From Brevibacillus brevis (GTDB taxonomy: Bacteria > Bacillota > Bacilli > Brevibacillales > Brevibacillaceae), in assembly GCF_022026395.1 (NCBI RefSeq), contig NZ_CP041767.1, forward strand, positions 2,946,501-3,010,500: 64,000 nt of DNA, read 5' to 3'. The position numbers and the translations under genes are program-made. The notes beneath the pieces are model-generated. The model was not told where the DNA came from. It did not search any database and saw nothing but the letters and a program-made list of their open reading frames with translations. Below are positions 17,454-26,594 of this stretch, one piece after another; the first letter of the stretch is position 1; every line of letters begins with the position of its first letter.

Positions 17454-18305
17454 ATGAAAAAGAGGTTTCTCTTACTAGGTATTCTTTTATTGCTATTGGG
17501 TTATCCATTCTTGCGGACATTCATAGATGCTTTATGGGAACAAAAAGAGCCGTACACGGCAGCTTTCCCGAAATACAAAGCGATTCGCGTTGAACAAGAC
17601 CAGATTTATCAGGGCGATCTGTTATTAGTCAACAAGAACCATCCGATCCATTCAGAGGCTGTCCCATCCGATGTGATCCTTTTGTCTTCGCACAAATATT
17701 TGGTGGAAGGCTATCGCTTGCAAGATAATTCTATTGAATTGTCTGAGAACGCAGCGGAGGCGTTCAACGAGATGGCCGGTGCAGCAAGCAGTGACAATGT
17801 AAATGATTTTATGATCAAAAGCGGCTATCGAAGTTTGGAAAAAACGGGAAAACCGGCTGAAGAAAAGGGACATGACGAAGGTGCATTGCCAGATTGTTTT
17901 AACGAACATCATTTGGGAACAGCCTTGGATGTTGCATCCACACAAATGAAAATCGACCAATCTCCTGAAGGGAAGTGGCTACAAGAAAACGCTTGGAAAT
18001 ACGGGTTCATTCTTCGCTATCCAAAGGAAAAGGTCACAATCACTGGCATTCCTTATAATCCTATGCATTACCGATTTATAGGTTTGCCACACAGCGCTAT
18101 TATGCAGGAGCGTCAATTCTCCCTGGAGGAATACGTGAATTACTTGCGAGAAGCAAAGGAAGTGTCGGGGAGTATAAATGGTGGCGACTACAAAATTTAT
18201 TATTATCCGGTAAATACTAGCATCATGATTCAAGTGCCTACCAATGGAAAATATGTGCTTTCAGGCGACAATCAGGAAGGTGTCATTGTGACAGAGTTTT
18301 TGTAG
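17454..18305 (+). CDS. VanY/LdcB-like carboxypeptidase homologue, active site altered
   Basis: The 283-residue protein has an N-terminal membrane anchor (MKKRFLLLGILLLLLG) and a peptidase M15B domain over the last 200 residues. It keeps the zinc motif HHLGTALDV and the ligand His in MHYRF. In the family the latter motif is normally E-P-W-H; here it reads N-P-M-H, so the usual catalytic Glu is Asn. The enzyme may therefore be inactive or use another base. A second possible remodelling is a short C-terminal tail rich in Tyr and Ile. The ATG at 17454 follows GGAGG by 8 bases. It is divergent from the SLH gene. Confidence 0.82.
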   Translation: MKKRFLLLGILLLLLGYPFLRTFIDALWEQKEPYTAAFPKYKAIRVEQDQIYQGDLLLVNKNHPIHSEAVPSDVILLSSHKYLVEGYRLQDNSIELSENAAEAFNEMAGAASSDNVNDFMIKSGYRSLEKTGKPAEEKGHDEGALPDCFNEHHLGTALDVASTQMKIDQSPEGKWLQENAWKYGFILRYPKEKVTITGIPYNPMHYRFIGLPHSAIMQERQFSLEEYVNYLREAKEVSGSINGGDYKIYYYPVNTSIMIQVPTNGKYVLSGDNQEGVIVTEFL

Positions 18306-18376
18306 TTTAATGATTCTTTTTCAAGGAGGGCGTAACGGAACATGTTTCTCTTGCTTCCTTCGTTACAGTGATGATG

Positions 18377-18409
18377 AAAAAGACTGCTGAAGCACTCAGC
18401 AGTCTTTTT
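18377..18409. terminator. Bidirectional terminator
   Basis: AAAAGACTGCTGA and TCAGCAGTCTTTT form a long stem flanked by A-runs and T-runs, between convergent genes. Confidence 0.88.
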
Positions 18410-18426
18410 GTGTTGCACGAAGATGA

Positions 18427-19170
18427 TTAAATCACACGTCTTCCAAGCTCAAAGCGTTTTTCCCAGGAAGTCCCTTTGAATTTAGTTGTTGTAACTCCAG
18501 GCTTACCGTACGTGTGCAGCAGCTTATTGTCTCCAGCGTAGATGGCAACATGGGTAATGCGAGAAGACGAGCTGCCATAGCTGTGGAAGAACACGAGATC
18601 CCCTTTTTGCAGTTGATCCTTCGAGACTTTTTGACCGACTTTGGACTGTTGTCGCGAGTCTCTAGGCAGTTTTACGCCAACCTCTTTAAACACTCGCTGT
18701 GTAAAGGAAGAGCAATCAAATGTACGTGTTGTTTTTTTGCTCGAACCGTATTTATAGGGAACGCCTTTATACTTCAATCCTTCGGAAATGACCTGATCGG
18801 CAATGTCGGAAGAGGAGGCAGAAGTATTGTGATCAAATGAAGGAGCAGTATCTTTCGTCTGTTTATTCAGATTACTATCAGTAGTACTTTCCTCGTTGGC
18901 TGCCAGGTCGTTATTCATACCATCTTGAACCATTTGATCAAATTGGTCCATTTCAGCCTGTCCATTGCCCTGATTTGCAATGGATTCTTCGATAATCTGT
19001 TGCAGGTTCTGGTCATTCTTATGTTTTTTCTGCAGTTTATCCTGATTATGTGTAGTTGTGGAGGTGAGACCTGTCTCAGAAGCCGCGTAGGCTTGTCCGT
19101 TCATGAGAAGAGAAGTTCCCATTAGAATAGCTACGACCGCAGTAGTACCTTTCCAGTTTCGCTTTGTCAT
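18427..19170 (-). CDS. Secreted NlpC/P60 peptidoglycan endopeptidase
   Basis: The 247-residue protein has a signal peptide (end near AYAA), a Gln/Asn/Asp-rich linker with a predicted helical character (about 35-120) and a C-terminal NlpC/P60 domain with Cys153, His207 and a third polar residue His219. Such enzymes cut the gamma-D-Glu to diaminopimelate bond in the wall. The start at 19170 is set by AAGGAGG. The gene is divergent from a two-component system, whose regulator is a likely controller; that link is inference. Confidence 0.92.
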   Translation of the reverse strand: MTKRNWKGTTAVVAILMGTSLLMNGQAYAASETGLTSTTTHNQDKLQKKHKNDQNLQQIIEESIANQGNGQAEMDQFDQMVQDGMNNDLAANEESTTDSNLNKQTKDTAPSFDHNTSASSSDIADQVISEGLKYKGVPYKYGSSKKTTRTFDCSSFTQRVFKEVGVKLPRDSRQQSKVGQKVSKDQLQKGDLVFFHSYGSSSSRITHVAIYAGDNKLLHTYGKPGVTTTKFKGTSWEKRFELGRRVI

Positions 19171-19317
19171 GATGTTCCTCCTTCTGAATGGTTCATCTTG
19201 TTGTATGTTTCTCATCCACGCTTTTATCGTACAGAATAAAACTAAGATTCCCGGTAGAATTTCATGAGAGTTTCCTGAGAAAACTGTTGGTAAGATATTC
19301 AAACGGAGATGATATGC

Positions 19318-20004
19318 ATGCCTACGCCAGATGGAAAAGGCTATTTGCTGCTCGTGGAGGATGAGCATAACTTGGCAAGATACTTACAGTTGGAGTTGGA
19401 GAATGAAGGATTTTCGACGGATATTGAATACGACGGGCTTTCCGGATTAGAAAAGGCACTGACGATTGAGTACGACCTCATTCTTCTGGATGTCATGTTG
19501 CCCGAATTATCGGGGATCGAACTATGCCGGCGCATACGGGAAACCAAGGATGTCCCCATTATCATGATCACGGCTCGTGGAGAGGTTCCAGATATCGTCA
19601 CGGGGCTAGACAGTGGAGCCAATGACTATCTGGCGAAGCCGTTTGCCATCGAGGAGTTGTTTGCCCGGATTCGGGCCTTGTTACGTCAGCGGGAATCAAA
19701 AGCAAATCAGGAGATAGTGGTTGGTCGCTTGCGTATCCAGCCCAACGCACGGCGAGTGTTCTTCGATGACGAGGAAATCATGTTGACCCCACGCGAGTTT
19801 GATTTGCTTTATTATCTGGTTCAAAACAAAGAGCAAGCGGTCTCGCGAGAGCAAATTCTTACAGCCGTTTGGGGCTTTGACTTTATGGGGAATACCAACA
19901 TCGTGGATGTGTATATCCGGTATTTGCGGAACAAGATTGAAAGTGATCCATCCGTCAAACTGATACATACTGTTCGAGGAATCGGCTATACACTACGAGA
20001 TTAG
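19318..20004 (+). CDS. OmpR/PhoB-family response regulator
   Basis: The 228-residue protein has a receiver domain (acidic VEDEH, phospho-acceptor Asp in LILLDVMLP, conserved Lys in YLAKPF) and a C-terminal winged helix (LTPREFDLLYYL, then VDVYIRYLRNKI). I chose the ATG at 19318, nine bases after GGAG, over an ATG nine bases upstream. The kinase gene follows after 12 bases. The 148-base gap to the divergent peptidase gene should hold both promoters. Confidence 0.95.
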   Translation: MPTPDGKGYLLLVEDEHNLARYLQLELENEGFSTDIEYDGLSGLEKALTIEYDLILLDVMLPELSGIELCRRIRETKDVPIIMITARGEVPDIVTGLDSGANDYLAKPFAIEELFARIRALLRQRESKANQEIVVGRLRIQPNARRVFFDDEEIMLTPREFDLLYYLVQNKEQAVSREQILTAVWGFDFMGNTNIVDVYIRYLRNKIESDPSVKLIHTVRGIGYTLRD

Positions 20005-20016
20005 AAGGAGAACGCA

Positions 20017-21381
20017 GTGCTTACACCTCGCAGATACTCACTCAAATGGAGACTGACACTGTTTTTTAGCTCTGGCATGCTGGTTTTGCTTCTCTTTTTG
20101 TCTATTTTTATTTTTTTCAGTACCTCTAATCTCGTCCATCAACATGAGCAAAAATTACTCAATCAAAAAGCGACGGCCATCGCAGCCGATTTGAAAACAG
20201 AAATCACCGAAGAAGCATCGCTGAGGATTCCCTATTTGACTCGTTTGTTAACGAATTACGCTGACGTCAATCAATTCATCAACATCAGCGACCAAAACGG
20301 CAAGGAAATCGCTTCGATACGGGGAGCCAATTGGACAAAAGAGCCGGAAGACTATTATGAAAGGACCTTGGTCGCTAAAGAACCTGTGCAGCTACCGTTC
20401 ACATCGGAGCTTTTGTTTGTGCAAATTTCTACTACGACAGAAGCGCTTGAATGGTATTTTTCCATCCTGCTCACGATTCTTTTTCTTTCGGCCTTTTTTA
20501 CCTTGCTACTTTCGGCGATAGGAGGCTACTGGTTGAGCAACTGGGGACTGAAGCCTCTCGATCATCTTATCCAGCAAATCCATTCCATTTTCCCTCAACG
20601 CCTCTCCCAGCGAATTCACCATCATCACGTAGAGAGTGAAATCTACGAGTTGATCCATGCCTTTAATCTGTTGTTAGATCGCATGGAAGAAGCAATGGTC
20701 TATCAGCAGCGATTCGTCACAGATGCCTCTCACGAATTGCGTACACCGCTCTCGATAATTGAAGGCTATGTAAGTCTTCTGCAAAGATGGGGGCAGCACA
20801 AACCTGAAGTAAGGGACGAAGCACTCGCAGCTGTGGAGCAGGAGTGTAAACGACTTTTCAAACTCATTGATGACCTGTTGTCGCTAGCCAAATTGCAGCA
20901 TAACTCACAACTAGGCTCAAGGAAAGTCGTGCAGCCACTAACCCCTCTGCTTCTGGAAGTAAAGCAAGCGTGGGTTCCCATTTTCCCTCCACAAATTAAG
21001 CTGCTTTTTGAATGGGAAGAAGCGATTGTCCTTTTGATGGATCGGGAGCGGATTCGCCAGTTGTTGGACATCCTTTTGGACAATGCACGGAAATATACAG
21101 ATGAAGGACAAGTGAAGGTACGCGCATATGGGGATGAAGAGGCTGTGCACATTGTGGTAGAGGATACAGGGATCGGTATTCAGGCAAAAGAGATTCCCCA
21201 CCTTTTTAAGCGATTTTATCGTGTGGACAAATCCCGTACGCGAAAAAGGGGCGGAAGCGGGATTGGTCTGGCCATCGCCCAAGCGATTGTCGCAGATCAC
21301 GAGGGAAGCATCTCTATTGCTCCTTCTGCGGATAGAGGCTTGAGTGTTCATGTTTCGTTGAAAAAAGCGGGAATAGATTGA
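20017..21381 (+). CDS. HAMP-domain sensor histidine kinase
   Basis: The 454-residue kinase has two membrane segments (about 15-36 and 148-175) flanking an extracytoplasmic sensor of about 110 residues. HAMP, the H-box DASHELRTPLS, N-box DNARKYTDEG and G-boxes DTGIGI and GSGIGLAIA follow. It begins at a GTG behind AGAAGGAGAA. The layout resembles CssS/ArlS-type envelope-stress kinases. Its signal is unknown; proximity to a wall hydrolase suggests a wall or secretion signal. Confidence 0.94.
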   Translation: MLTPRRYSLKWRLTLFFSSGMLVLLLFLSIFIFFSTSNLVHQHEQKLLNQKATAIAADLKTEITEEASLRIPYLTRLLTNYADVNQFINISDQNGKEIASIRGANWTKEPEDYYERTLVAKEPVQLPFTSELLFVQISTTTEALEWYFSILLTILFLSAFFTLLLSAIGGYWLSNWGLKPLDHLIQQIHSIFPQRLSQRIHHHHVESEIYELIHAFNLLLDRMEEAMVYQQRFVTDASHELRTPLSIIEGYVSLLQRWGQHKPEVRDEALAAVEQECKRLFKLIDDLLSLAKLQHNSQLGSRKVVQPLTPLLLEVKQAWVPIFPPQIKLLFEWEEAIVLLMDRERIRQLLDILLDNARKYTDEGQVKVRAYGDEEAVHIVVEDTGIGIQAKEIPHLFKRFYRVDKSRTRKRGGSGIGLAIAQAIVADHEGSISIAPSADRGLSVHVSLKKAGID

Positions 21382-21515
21382 CGACATGAAAGAGTAACGA
21401 TTGGCTCTGTGAGCGTGCATTCCAGAGCCTTCGTTTCTCATAGTGTTCTGATTTATGAACATGTAAAATGAAAGGGAGTCAATACAAAGAGTCATCCTTG
21501 ACGGAGGTGCTTATA

Positions 21516-21962
21516 GTGGGTAAGGCCCATAAATACATACATAGTAAAATCGAAATACGCCAAGATCAGATGAAGGGTTTTCAGCATCCCCAATACGTCA
21601 TTACAATCAATGACATCACTTTGAATGACTATTTGAATCAAAATACTCAGAGTCGTTCTTTTGATTTATTAGTGCCACCTATCGGACTGTTTGATAATCG
21701 CGATCAACAAAAAGTCCTCGCATTGCTTTCTTTTACAAATGTTGCTCTTCCTATTTTGGTTTGTTCGGATGACATGGATTTCTCTTGTACAGTTGTCACC
21801 ACGTATGTAGAGGAGGCGAAGGATTACATCATTTGGAAAACGTTCGGATATGGCGTGGAGATGTCAAAACCGATCCATGTTCCGCCTTTAGCTTTCGAAA
21901 AAAGCCAGTATAGAGAATTTGTTGAAGCGTTCAAAGGCTTTATTCATCGTGATTCCCTATGA
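21516..21962 (+). CDS. Hypothetical protein, 148 residues
   Basis: I do not recognise this family. The protein is acidic to neutral and cytoplasmic, without membrane segments. It contains ITINDITLNDYL near residue 40, a PPIGLFDNRDQQKVLALLSF segment and a WKTFGYGVEMS segment, which reads like a small alpha/beta fold of the kind seen in immunity or SMI1-like proteins; that is only an impression. The start is a GTG eight bases after GGAGGTG; an upstream in-frame ATG at 21468 lacks such a site. No partner gene is adjacent. Confidence 0.7.
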   Translation: MGKAHKYIHSKIEIRQDQMKGFQHPQYVITINDITLNDYLNQNTQSRSFDLLVPPIGLFDNRDQQKVLALLSFTNVALPILVCSDDMDFSCTVVTTYVEEAKDYIIWKTFGYGVEMSKPIHVPPLAFEKSQYREFVEAFKGFIHRDSL

Positions 21963-22036
21963 TAACCATAAGCTGCATTCATTTTCATTTTAAGCCGAAT
22001 ACAGGTGATTCATAAGTACCTGAGTACCTGACAAAT

Positions 22037-22053
22037 GATAGGGAATACCTATC
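22037..22053. promoter_or_regulatory. Inverted repeat, ATAGG-N7-CCTAT type
   Basis: GATAGGGAATACCTATC lies just beyond the 3' end of the LysR-type gene. A related palindrome lies before its start at 23049. The size suits a LysR-type binding site. Confidence 0.4.
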
Positions 22054-22122
22054 GAAATGATAACAACGATGCTATTGAACAATGATTCGCCTCATCATAA
22101 ACTAATCTTGACTCACGCATGA

Positions 22123-23016
22123 TCAACCTTCATCACGCTTAACCGAAGCAATCAACTGCTCCATAAAAACTCGGCTTGCTGCACACAAATACTTGTTTTT
22201 CCGGTAAACGATACCGATTTGCGCCGTCATATTAGGTTGTTGGATCGGAATCGTGCGAATCCGTTTATCATCGATATAGTCGAGGTAGCCTTTCGAAAGT
22301 ACCGTGACACCGACACCTTGCCCGACCATATTCGTAATCGATTCCATTGTGGTCATTTCCAAAACAGGCTGTGGCGAGAAGCCCAGCTCCTTACACCTTT
22401 CATCAATCAACTGACGCAAAAAGTACGTGTTCGGTAATAAAATGCAGGGGGTTTCTTTCAAAATCGCAAGCGAAACAAACGTTTCCTTCGCGAGCGGATG
22501 ATCCGCAGGAACTCCTAATGCCAGATTTTCTGTATAGAGCGGAATGGTTTCCAGATCGTCATGCTCCATAGGCAAAAAAACAATCCCCAGATCGAGTTCG
22601 TTTTTCAGAAGTCCTTCATAAATATCACCGGTTCTCAACCCGAAAACAGACAATTCAACCTTTGGATAACGCTGGTGAAACTCAATAACAGTAGGTGGGA
22701 GCAAGTAATTGACAACTGTCAGCAGTACACCAATCTTTAAGGCACCTCTGCTTAAGCCTTGCAGCTCGCTAATCGCTGCACGCGCCTGTGACAATTCATG
22801 AAACACATGATAGCTATGGTGAAGCAATGTTTTGCCTGCTTCCGTCATAACCGTTCGTTTGCCGATGCGATCAAACAAGGGCATGCCGATTTCATGCTCA
22901 AGCAAGCGGATTTGCTGACTGAGTGAAGGCTGTGCAATACCCAATTTCTCGGCTGCACGAGTAAAATTCAACTCCTGGCACAGTGCCATAAAGTACTCTA
23001 ATTGCTTGAGCTCCAA
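22123..23016 (-). CDS. LysR-family transcriptional regulator
   Basis: The 297-residue protein has an N-terminal winged HTH (LEYFMALCQELNFTRAAEKLGIAQPS) and a substrate-binding-like effector domain (about 90-295). The length is standard. It is divergent from the MOSC gene, and the region between them holds a palindrome of LysR type, so control of the MOSC gene and of itself is likely. The effector is unknown; overall it looks like the CynR/CidR branch. Confidence 0.94.
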   Translation of the reverse strand: MELKQLEYFMALCQELNFTRAAEKLGIAQPSLSQQIRLLEHEIGMPLFDRIGKRTVMTEAGKTLLHHSYHVFHELSQARAAISELQGLSRGALKIGVLLTVVNYLLPPTVIEFHQRYPKVELSVFGLRTGDIYEGLLKNELDLGIVFLPMEHDDLETIPLYTENLALGVPADHPLAKETFVSLAILKETPCILLPNTYFLRQLIDERCKELGFSPQPVLEMTTMESITNMVGQGVGVTVLSKGYLDYIDDKRIRTIPIQQPNMTAQIGIVYRKNKYLCAASRVFMEQLIASVKRDEG

Positions 23017-23048
23017 CGACCATCCCTCCAGCGATTTATGATCTAATA

Positions 23049-23063
23049 ATAGGATTTTCCTAT
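23049..23063. promoter_or_regulatory. Palindrome in the lysR/MOSC intergenic region
   Basis: ATAGGATTTTCCTAT is a perfect 6-3-6 palindrome 33 bases upstream of the LysR start. It has the T-N11-A form of LysR operators and shares its half-sites with the repeat at 22037. Confidence 0.5.
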
Positions 23064-23143
23064 CATTATAGAATAAACCATTATGAATTTATATGAATGT
23101 ACTGCACAATATACATTTTCATGAAAGTATGAGGTGATCGCTT

Positions 23144-23827
23144 GTGAATATCGAAATCCTTTCGATAAATGTAGGGAAACCCAAACAGGTACCGTATCAA
23201 AACAAAGAGGTTTCTACCGGTATTTACAAAACCCCGACCACAAAGGCTCTATATTTATCCTTTTTGAACTTGGAGGGAGATGGGCAAGCAGATCTTGTCC
23301 ACCATGGAGGGAAAGAAAAGGCTGTATGCGTCTATCCCTATGAGCACTACCCATTTTGGGAGGCTGAATTACAGACGGAGCTTCCAATCGGTGCCTTCGG
23401 AGAAAATTTGACGATCCGAGGATTAGTAGAAACGGATGTTTGTATCGGTGATACCTTTCAGCTAGGGGAAGCGGTCGTACAGGTGAGTCAACCGAGACAG
23501 CCCTGTTACAAATTGTCTGTACGATACGGTGTACCTGAAATGCTGCTTAAGGTACAGGAGACAGGCTATACCGGCTTCTATTTTCGCGTGTTGAAAGAAG
23601 GGCTGGTATCGCATTCAGATGTGTTGACAAGGCTCTCGCGCCATCCAAAGGCAATAACTGTATCGTATGCAAACCGAATCATGCATCAAGAAAAAGACAA
23701 TATCGATGGCATGAAGAATCTGTTGGAGGTAGAAGAACTGTCCTCAAATTGGCGAGCGACCTTTAGCAAACGATTATCCGGCGTGGAAATTGATACCCGT
23801 GAAAGGATGACCGGCCACCAAGCATAA
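23144..23827 (+). CDS. MOSC-domain protein, YiiM-like
   Basis: The 227-residue protein has the molybdenum cofactor sulfurase C-terminal (MOSC) fold: the LVHHGGKEKAVCVYP segment, GAFGENLTIRGL near 84 and the conserved Cys121 in QPRQPCYKL. A three-helix C-terminal part (about 165-225) matches YiiM-type proteins, which reduce N-hydroxylated bases with molybdenum cofactor. The start is a GTG eight bases after GAGGTG. Confidence 0.92.
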   Translation: MNIEILSINVGKPKQVPYQNKEVSTGIYKTPTTKALYLSFLNLEGDGQADLVHHGGKEKAVCVYPYEHYPFWEAELQTELPIGAFGENLTIRGLVETDVCIGDTFQLGEAVVQVSQPRQPCYKLSVRYGVPEMLLKVQETGYTGFYFRVLKEGLVSHSDVLTRLSRHPKAITVSYANRIMHQEKDNIDGMKNLLEVEELSSNWRATFSKRLSGVEIDTRERMTGHQA

Positions 23828-23958
23828 CGACAATAAAGGCAAGGAAGAATGTGATGGTTGTGTAGTACCATCTGAAGTTGCTCTTCGGCATAGTTACCTG
23901 TCATCAGGTAGCTACATAGGCTAAAGGGTAAATCCTTTACACTGGAGAGGAGATTGAG

Positions 23959-24528
23959 ATGTACAACAACTATTACCATTACCATCAAGGGTATTATCCC
24001 GTGCTTGCCGGCTGGAATAACAGCCATTTTCACTATGGGTGGAGCCCTCATTATTACAACTGGGGCCATGCAAATGGGAATCGATACTGGGATCGTTATC
24101 AGAATACCATCGAATTGAGAGATTATGGACCAAAGCCTTTTGTCGTGAATATTGAGCAAGCCACAAAGCAAAACAACACATTTCGTACGGCATTATGGAC
24201 AGGGAAGCACTTGCAGGTGACGCTAATGAGCATAAATGTTGGAGACGACATTGGTTTAGAAAACCATCCGAATACAGATCAATTCATCCGAGTGGAAGAA
24301 GGTCAAGGACTGGTTCGGATGGGCGATCGCCAAGATCATTTAGATTTTGAACGAAGAGTCAATGATAACGATGCCATCATGGTTCCCGCGGGCACATGGC
24401 ACAATGTCATCAATACAGGCAATACGCCGCTTAAGGTATATTCCATCTATGCGCCACCGCAACATCCCTTTGGCACTGTTCATGAGACAAAAGCCAGTGC
24501 CATGGCTTCTGAGCAAAACCCTCAATAA
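23959..24528 (+). CDS. Cupin protein with His/Tyr-rich N-terminus
   Basis: The 189-residue protein has an N-terminal region of about 45 residues very rich in His, Tyr, Asn and Trp (MYNNYYHYHQGYYP), like spore-coat or wall proteins, followed by a single cupin domain (about 75-165). The cupin metal motifs read ENHPNTDQFIRVEEGQG and PAGTWHNVINTG, giving two or three His/Glu ligands. The start follows GGAGAGGAG. A spore-associated metal-binding enzyme is possible but not shown. Confidence 0.85.
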   Translation: MYNNYYHYHQGYYPVLAGWNNSHFHYGWSPHYYNWGHANGNRYWDRYQNTIELRDYGPKPFVVNIEQATKQNNTFRTALWTGKHLQVTLMSINVGDDIGLENHPNTDQFIRVEEGQGLVRMGDRQDHLDFERRVNDNDAIMVPAGTWHNVINTGNTPLKVYSIYAPPQHPFGTVHETKASAMASEQNPQ

Positions 24529-24545
24529 GAAATGGTGCCAGAATA

Positions 24546-24577
24546 TCCCGCTCCTTTTTAAGGGGCGGGATTTTTTT
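24546..24577 (+). terminator. Terminator after the cupin gene
   Basis: TCCCGCTCCT and AGGGGCGGGA form a GC-rich stem followed by seven T. Confidence 0.9.
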
Positions 24578-24666
24578 AGTGGGATAGATATTTTCTCAAG
24601 GATATTTTCAACGGGCATAGAATATTAACATTATTCACAATCTTCGTTTAAGGAAGGTATAAACCT

Positions 24667-26487
24667 ATGGATAAAGAAGCTCAGCGAATCAACCTTAGAC
24701 AAGAACAGTTCAACATGAAAGAGCTGCTTCAGTCACTTGTTGAAACGACTACGGACGCGATTTCAATTAGGGACATGCAGGGTAATATACTTTTTTTGAA
24801 TAGTGCTTTTGAAAAAATCTATGGTTGGACATATCAAGATCTCCTGAATGACCCGTACTGTCTTGTACCTGAAGATCTCATTAACGAGACAAAGGACATT
24901 TTCCACGAGATTAAATTTGCAGGAAAAAATATAACGGGCTATGAGACCGTGCGTCAACGAAAAGATGGCGAGATCGTTCAAGTTGGTCTAACAGCTTCCC
25001 CTATAAGAGATACAGAAGGTACGATTGTAGGCACTTCAGTCATCGCCAGAGATATAACGGACCGCAAAATGGCGGAAGAAGCACTTGTGAAAAGCGAGGC
25101 AAAGTACCGCATCCTTGTAGAAAATACGAGTGATGTTATTTGCCAACATGATGTACACATGAATAATCTTTTTGTATCTCCTTCTATCGAACACCACTTG
25201 GGATACACTCAGGATGAATTTCTTCAAACGAATAGTTTTGATCTCATTCACCCTGATGATGTAAAAACCGTGAAAGATCTGCGTTCCTTAATCTCTATGC
25301 ATCCCCAAAATGTTCAAATGGAGATTCGATTACGTCATAAAAATGGATCGTGGGTGTATTGGGAGTCACGTTGTGTTCCGATTATGTCTGAGAACAAAGA
25401 GATTGATAGCTTTCTATTCGTTTCACGCAATATCACCGAGCGGAAACACTCCGAAGAAGCCTTGCGCAAGAGCGAGGAACAATATCGCTTCATTGCCGAA
25501 CACACGGCGGACTTCATTTCCGTGATGGATAAGTACGGTCACGTATCATATAGTTCACCTTCCCATGTGAAGAAATTAGGTACGAGCCATATTATTTTTG
25601 AGAACATACATCCAGAAGATGCAGCACTCGTCTGTGAGCGATTTTCCACGATGATTCAGTTCGATATCCCGGTTACATGTGAGTATCGATACAAACTGGA
25701 AAACGAGAAATGGATCTACCTCGAATCAAGAGGGATGCCGTTTTTTAGCTCGGATGGCGGAAATCAATACTTCATCAACATTACACGTGACATAACGGAG
25801 AGGAAACAAAATGAAGAACTTCTCCGCAGAACAGAGAAGTTGTCCGTCATCGGTGAATTGGCTGCAAGTATCGCGCACGAAATAAGAAATCCGCTTACGG
25901 CATTGAAAGGCTTTATCCAATATTTGCGGCCAACACTATCGGGGGGCGCTACTTATACAGACATTATGTTGTCCGAGTTAGATCGAATCAACTTTATCGT
26001 GAGTGAGCTACTTGTATTGGCCAAACCGCAAACGCTGAATGTGAAGCGGATTCTTTTACACCCGCTCATTGAAAGCGTGGTAAAGTTTCTTGAATCAGAA
26101 GCAAGTCTAAACAACACTACAATCAACACAATATTCAGTCATTCTCCGATAGCGATTAATGGAGAAGAAAATCAAGTAAAACAAGTCTTTATCAATATAT
26201 TGAAGAATTCCCTCGATGCTATCACGACGAATGGCATAATCAGCATAGAAACCACATGTCTACCTAATAACCAAGTGCTGATACGTTTTACCGACAATGG
26301 ATGTGGCATTTCCCAAGAACTGCTGCCCAGGCTCGGTGAACCGTTTTATACCACGAAAGAGAAAGGAACAGGCTTAGGTTTACTTGTCAGCAATAAAATA
26401 ATGAAAGATCATCAAGGAACCATCACCATCTCAAGTGAGATCAACCAGGGTACCATCGTGGAAATCATGTTTCCCATTTCGAAATAG
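24667..26487 (+). CDS. Soluble PAS-domain histidine kinase (sporulation-kinase type)
   Basis: The 606-residue kinase has three PAS/PAC units (about 15-138, 140-265 and 270-388, each ending DITDRK/NITERK/DITERK-like), then HisKA with SIAHEIRNPLTALKG and an HATPase domain (NSLDAI, DNGCGIS, GTGLGL). No membrane segment is visible. This layout is typical of KinA/KinE-like kinases that feed the Spo0A phosphorelay. No response regulator is adjacent, which fits an orphan phosphorelay kinase; the role is inferred. Confidence 0.92.
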   Translation: MDKEAQRINLRQEQFNMKELLQSLVETTTDAISIRDMQGNILFLNSAFEKIYGWTYQDLLNDPYCLVPEDLINETKDIFHEIKFAGKNITGYETVRQRKDGEIVQVGLTASPIRDTEGTIVGTSVIARDITDRKMAEEALVKSEAKYRILVENTSDVICQHDVHMNNLFVSPSIEHHLGYTQDEFLQTNSFDLIHPDDVKTVKDLRSLISMHPQNVQMEIRLRHKNGSWVYWESRCVPIMSENKEIDSFLFVSRNITERKHSEEALRKSEEQYRFIAEHTADFISVMDKYGHVSYSSPSHVKKLGTSHIIFENIHPEDAALVCERFSTMIQFDIPVTCEYRYKLENEKWIYLESRGMPFFSSDGGNQYFINITRDITERKQNEELLRRTEKLSVIGELAASIAHEIRNPLTALKGFIQYLRPTLSGGATYTDIMLSELDRINFIVSELLVLAKPQTLNVKRILLHPLIESVVKFLESEASLNNTTINTIFSHSPIAINGEENQVKQVFINILKNSLDAITTNGIISIETTCLPNNQVLIRFTDNGCGISQELLPRLGEPFYTTKEKGTGLGLLVSNKIMKDHQGTITISSEINQGTIVEIMFPISK

Positions 26488-26594
26488 GAAGGTGATCCTT
26501 ATGAATTCGCAAATCGTTTTTGATAAGGTAGCATTCACCAAATCTCCACCTACGCGCGTTGGAAAAGTCAGAATAATTAAAGGGGGAGAAATTC

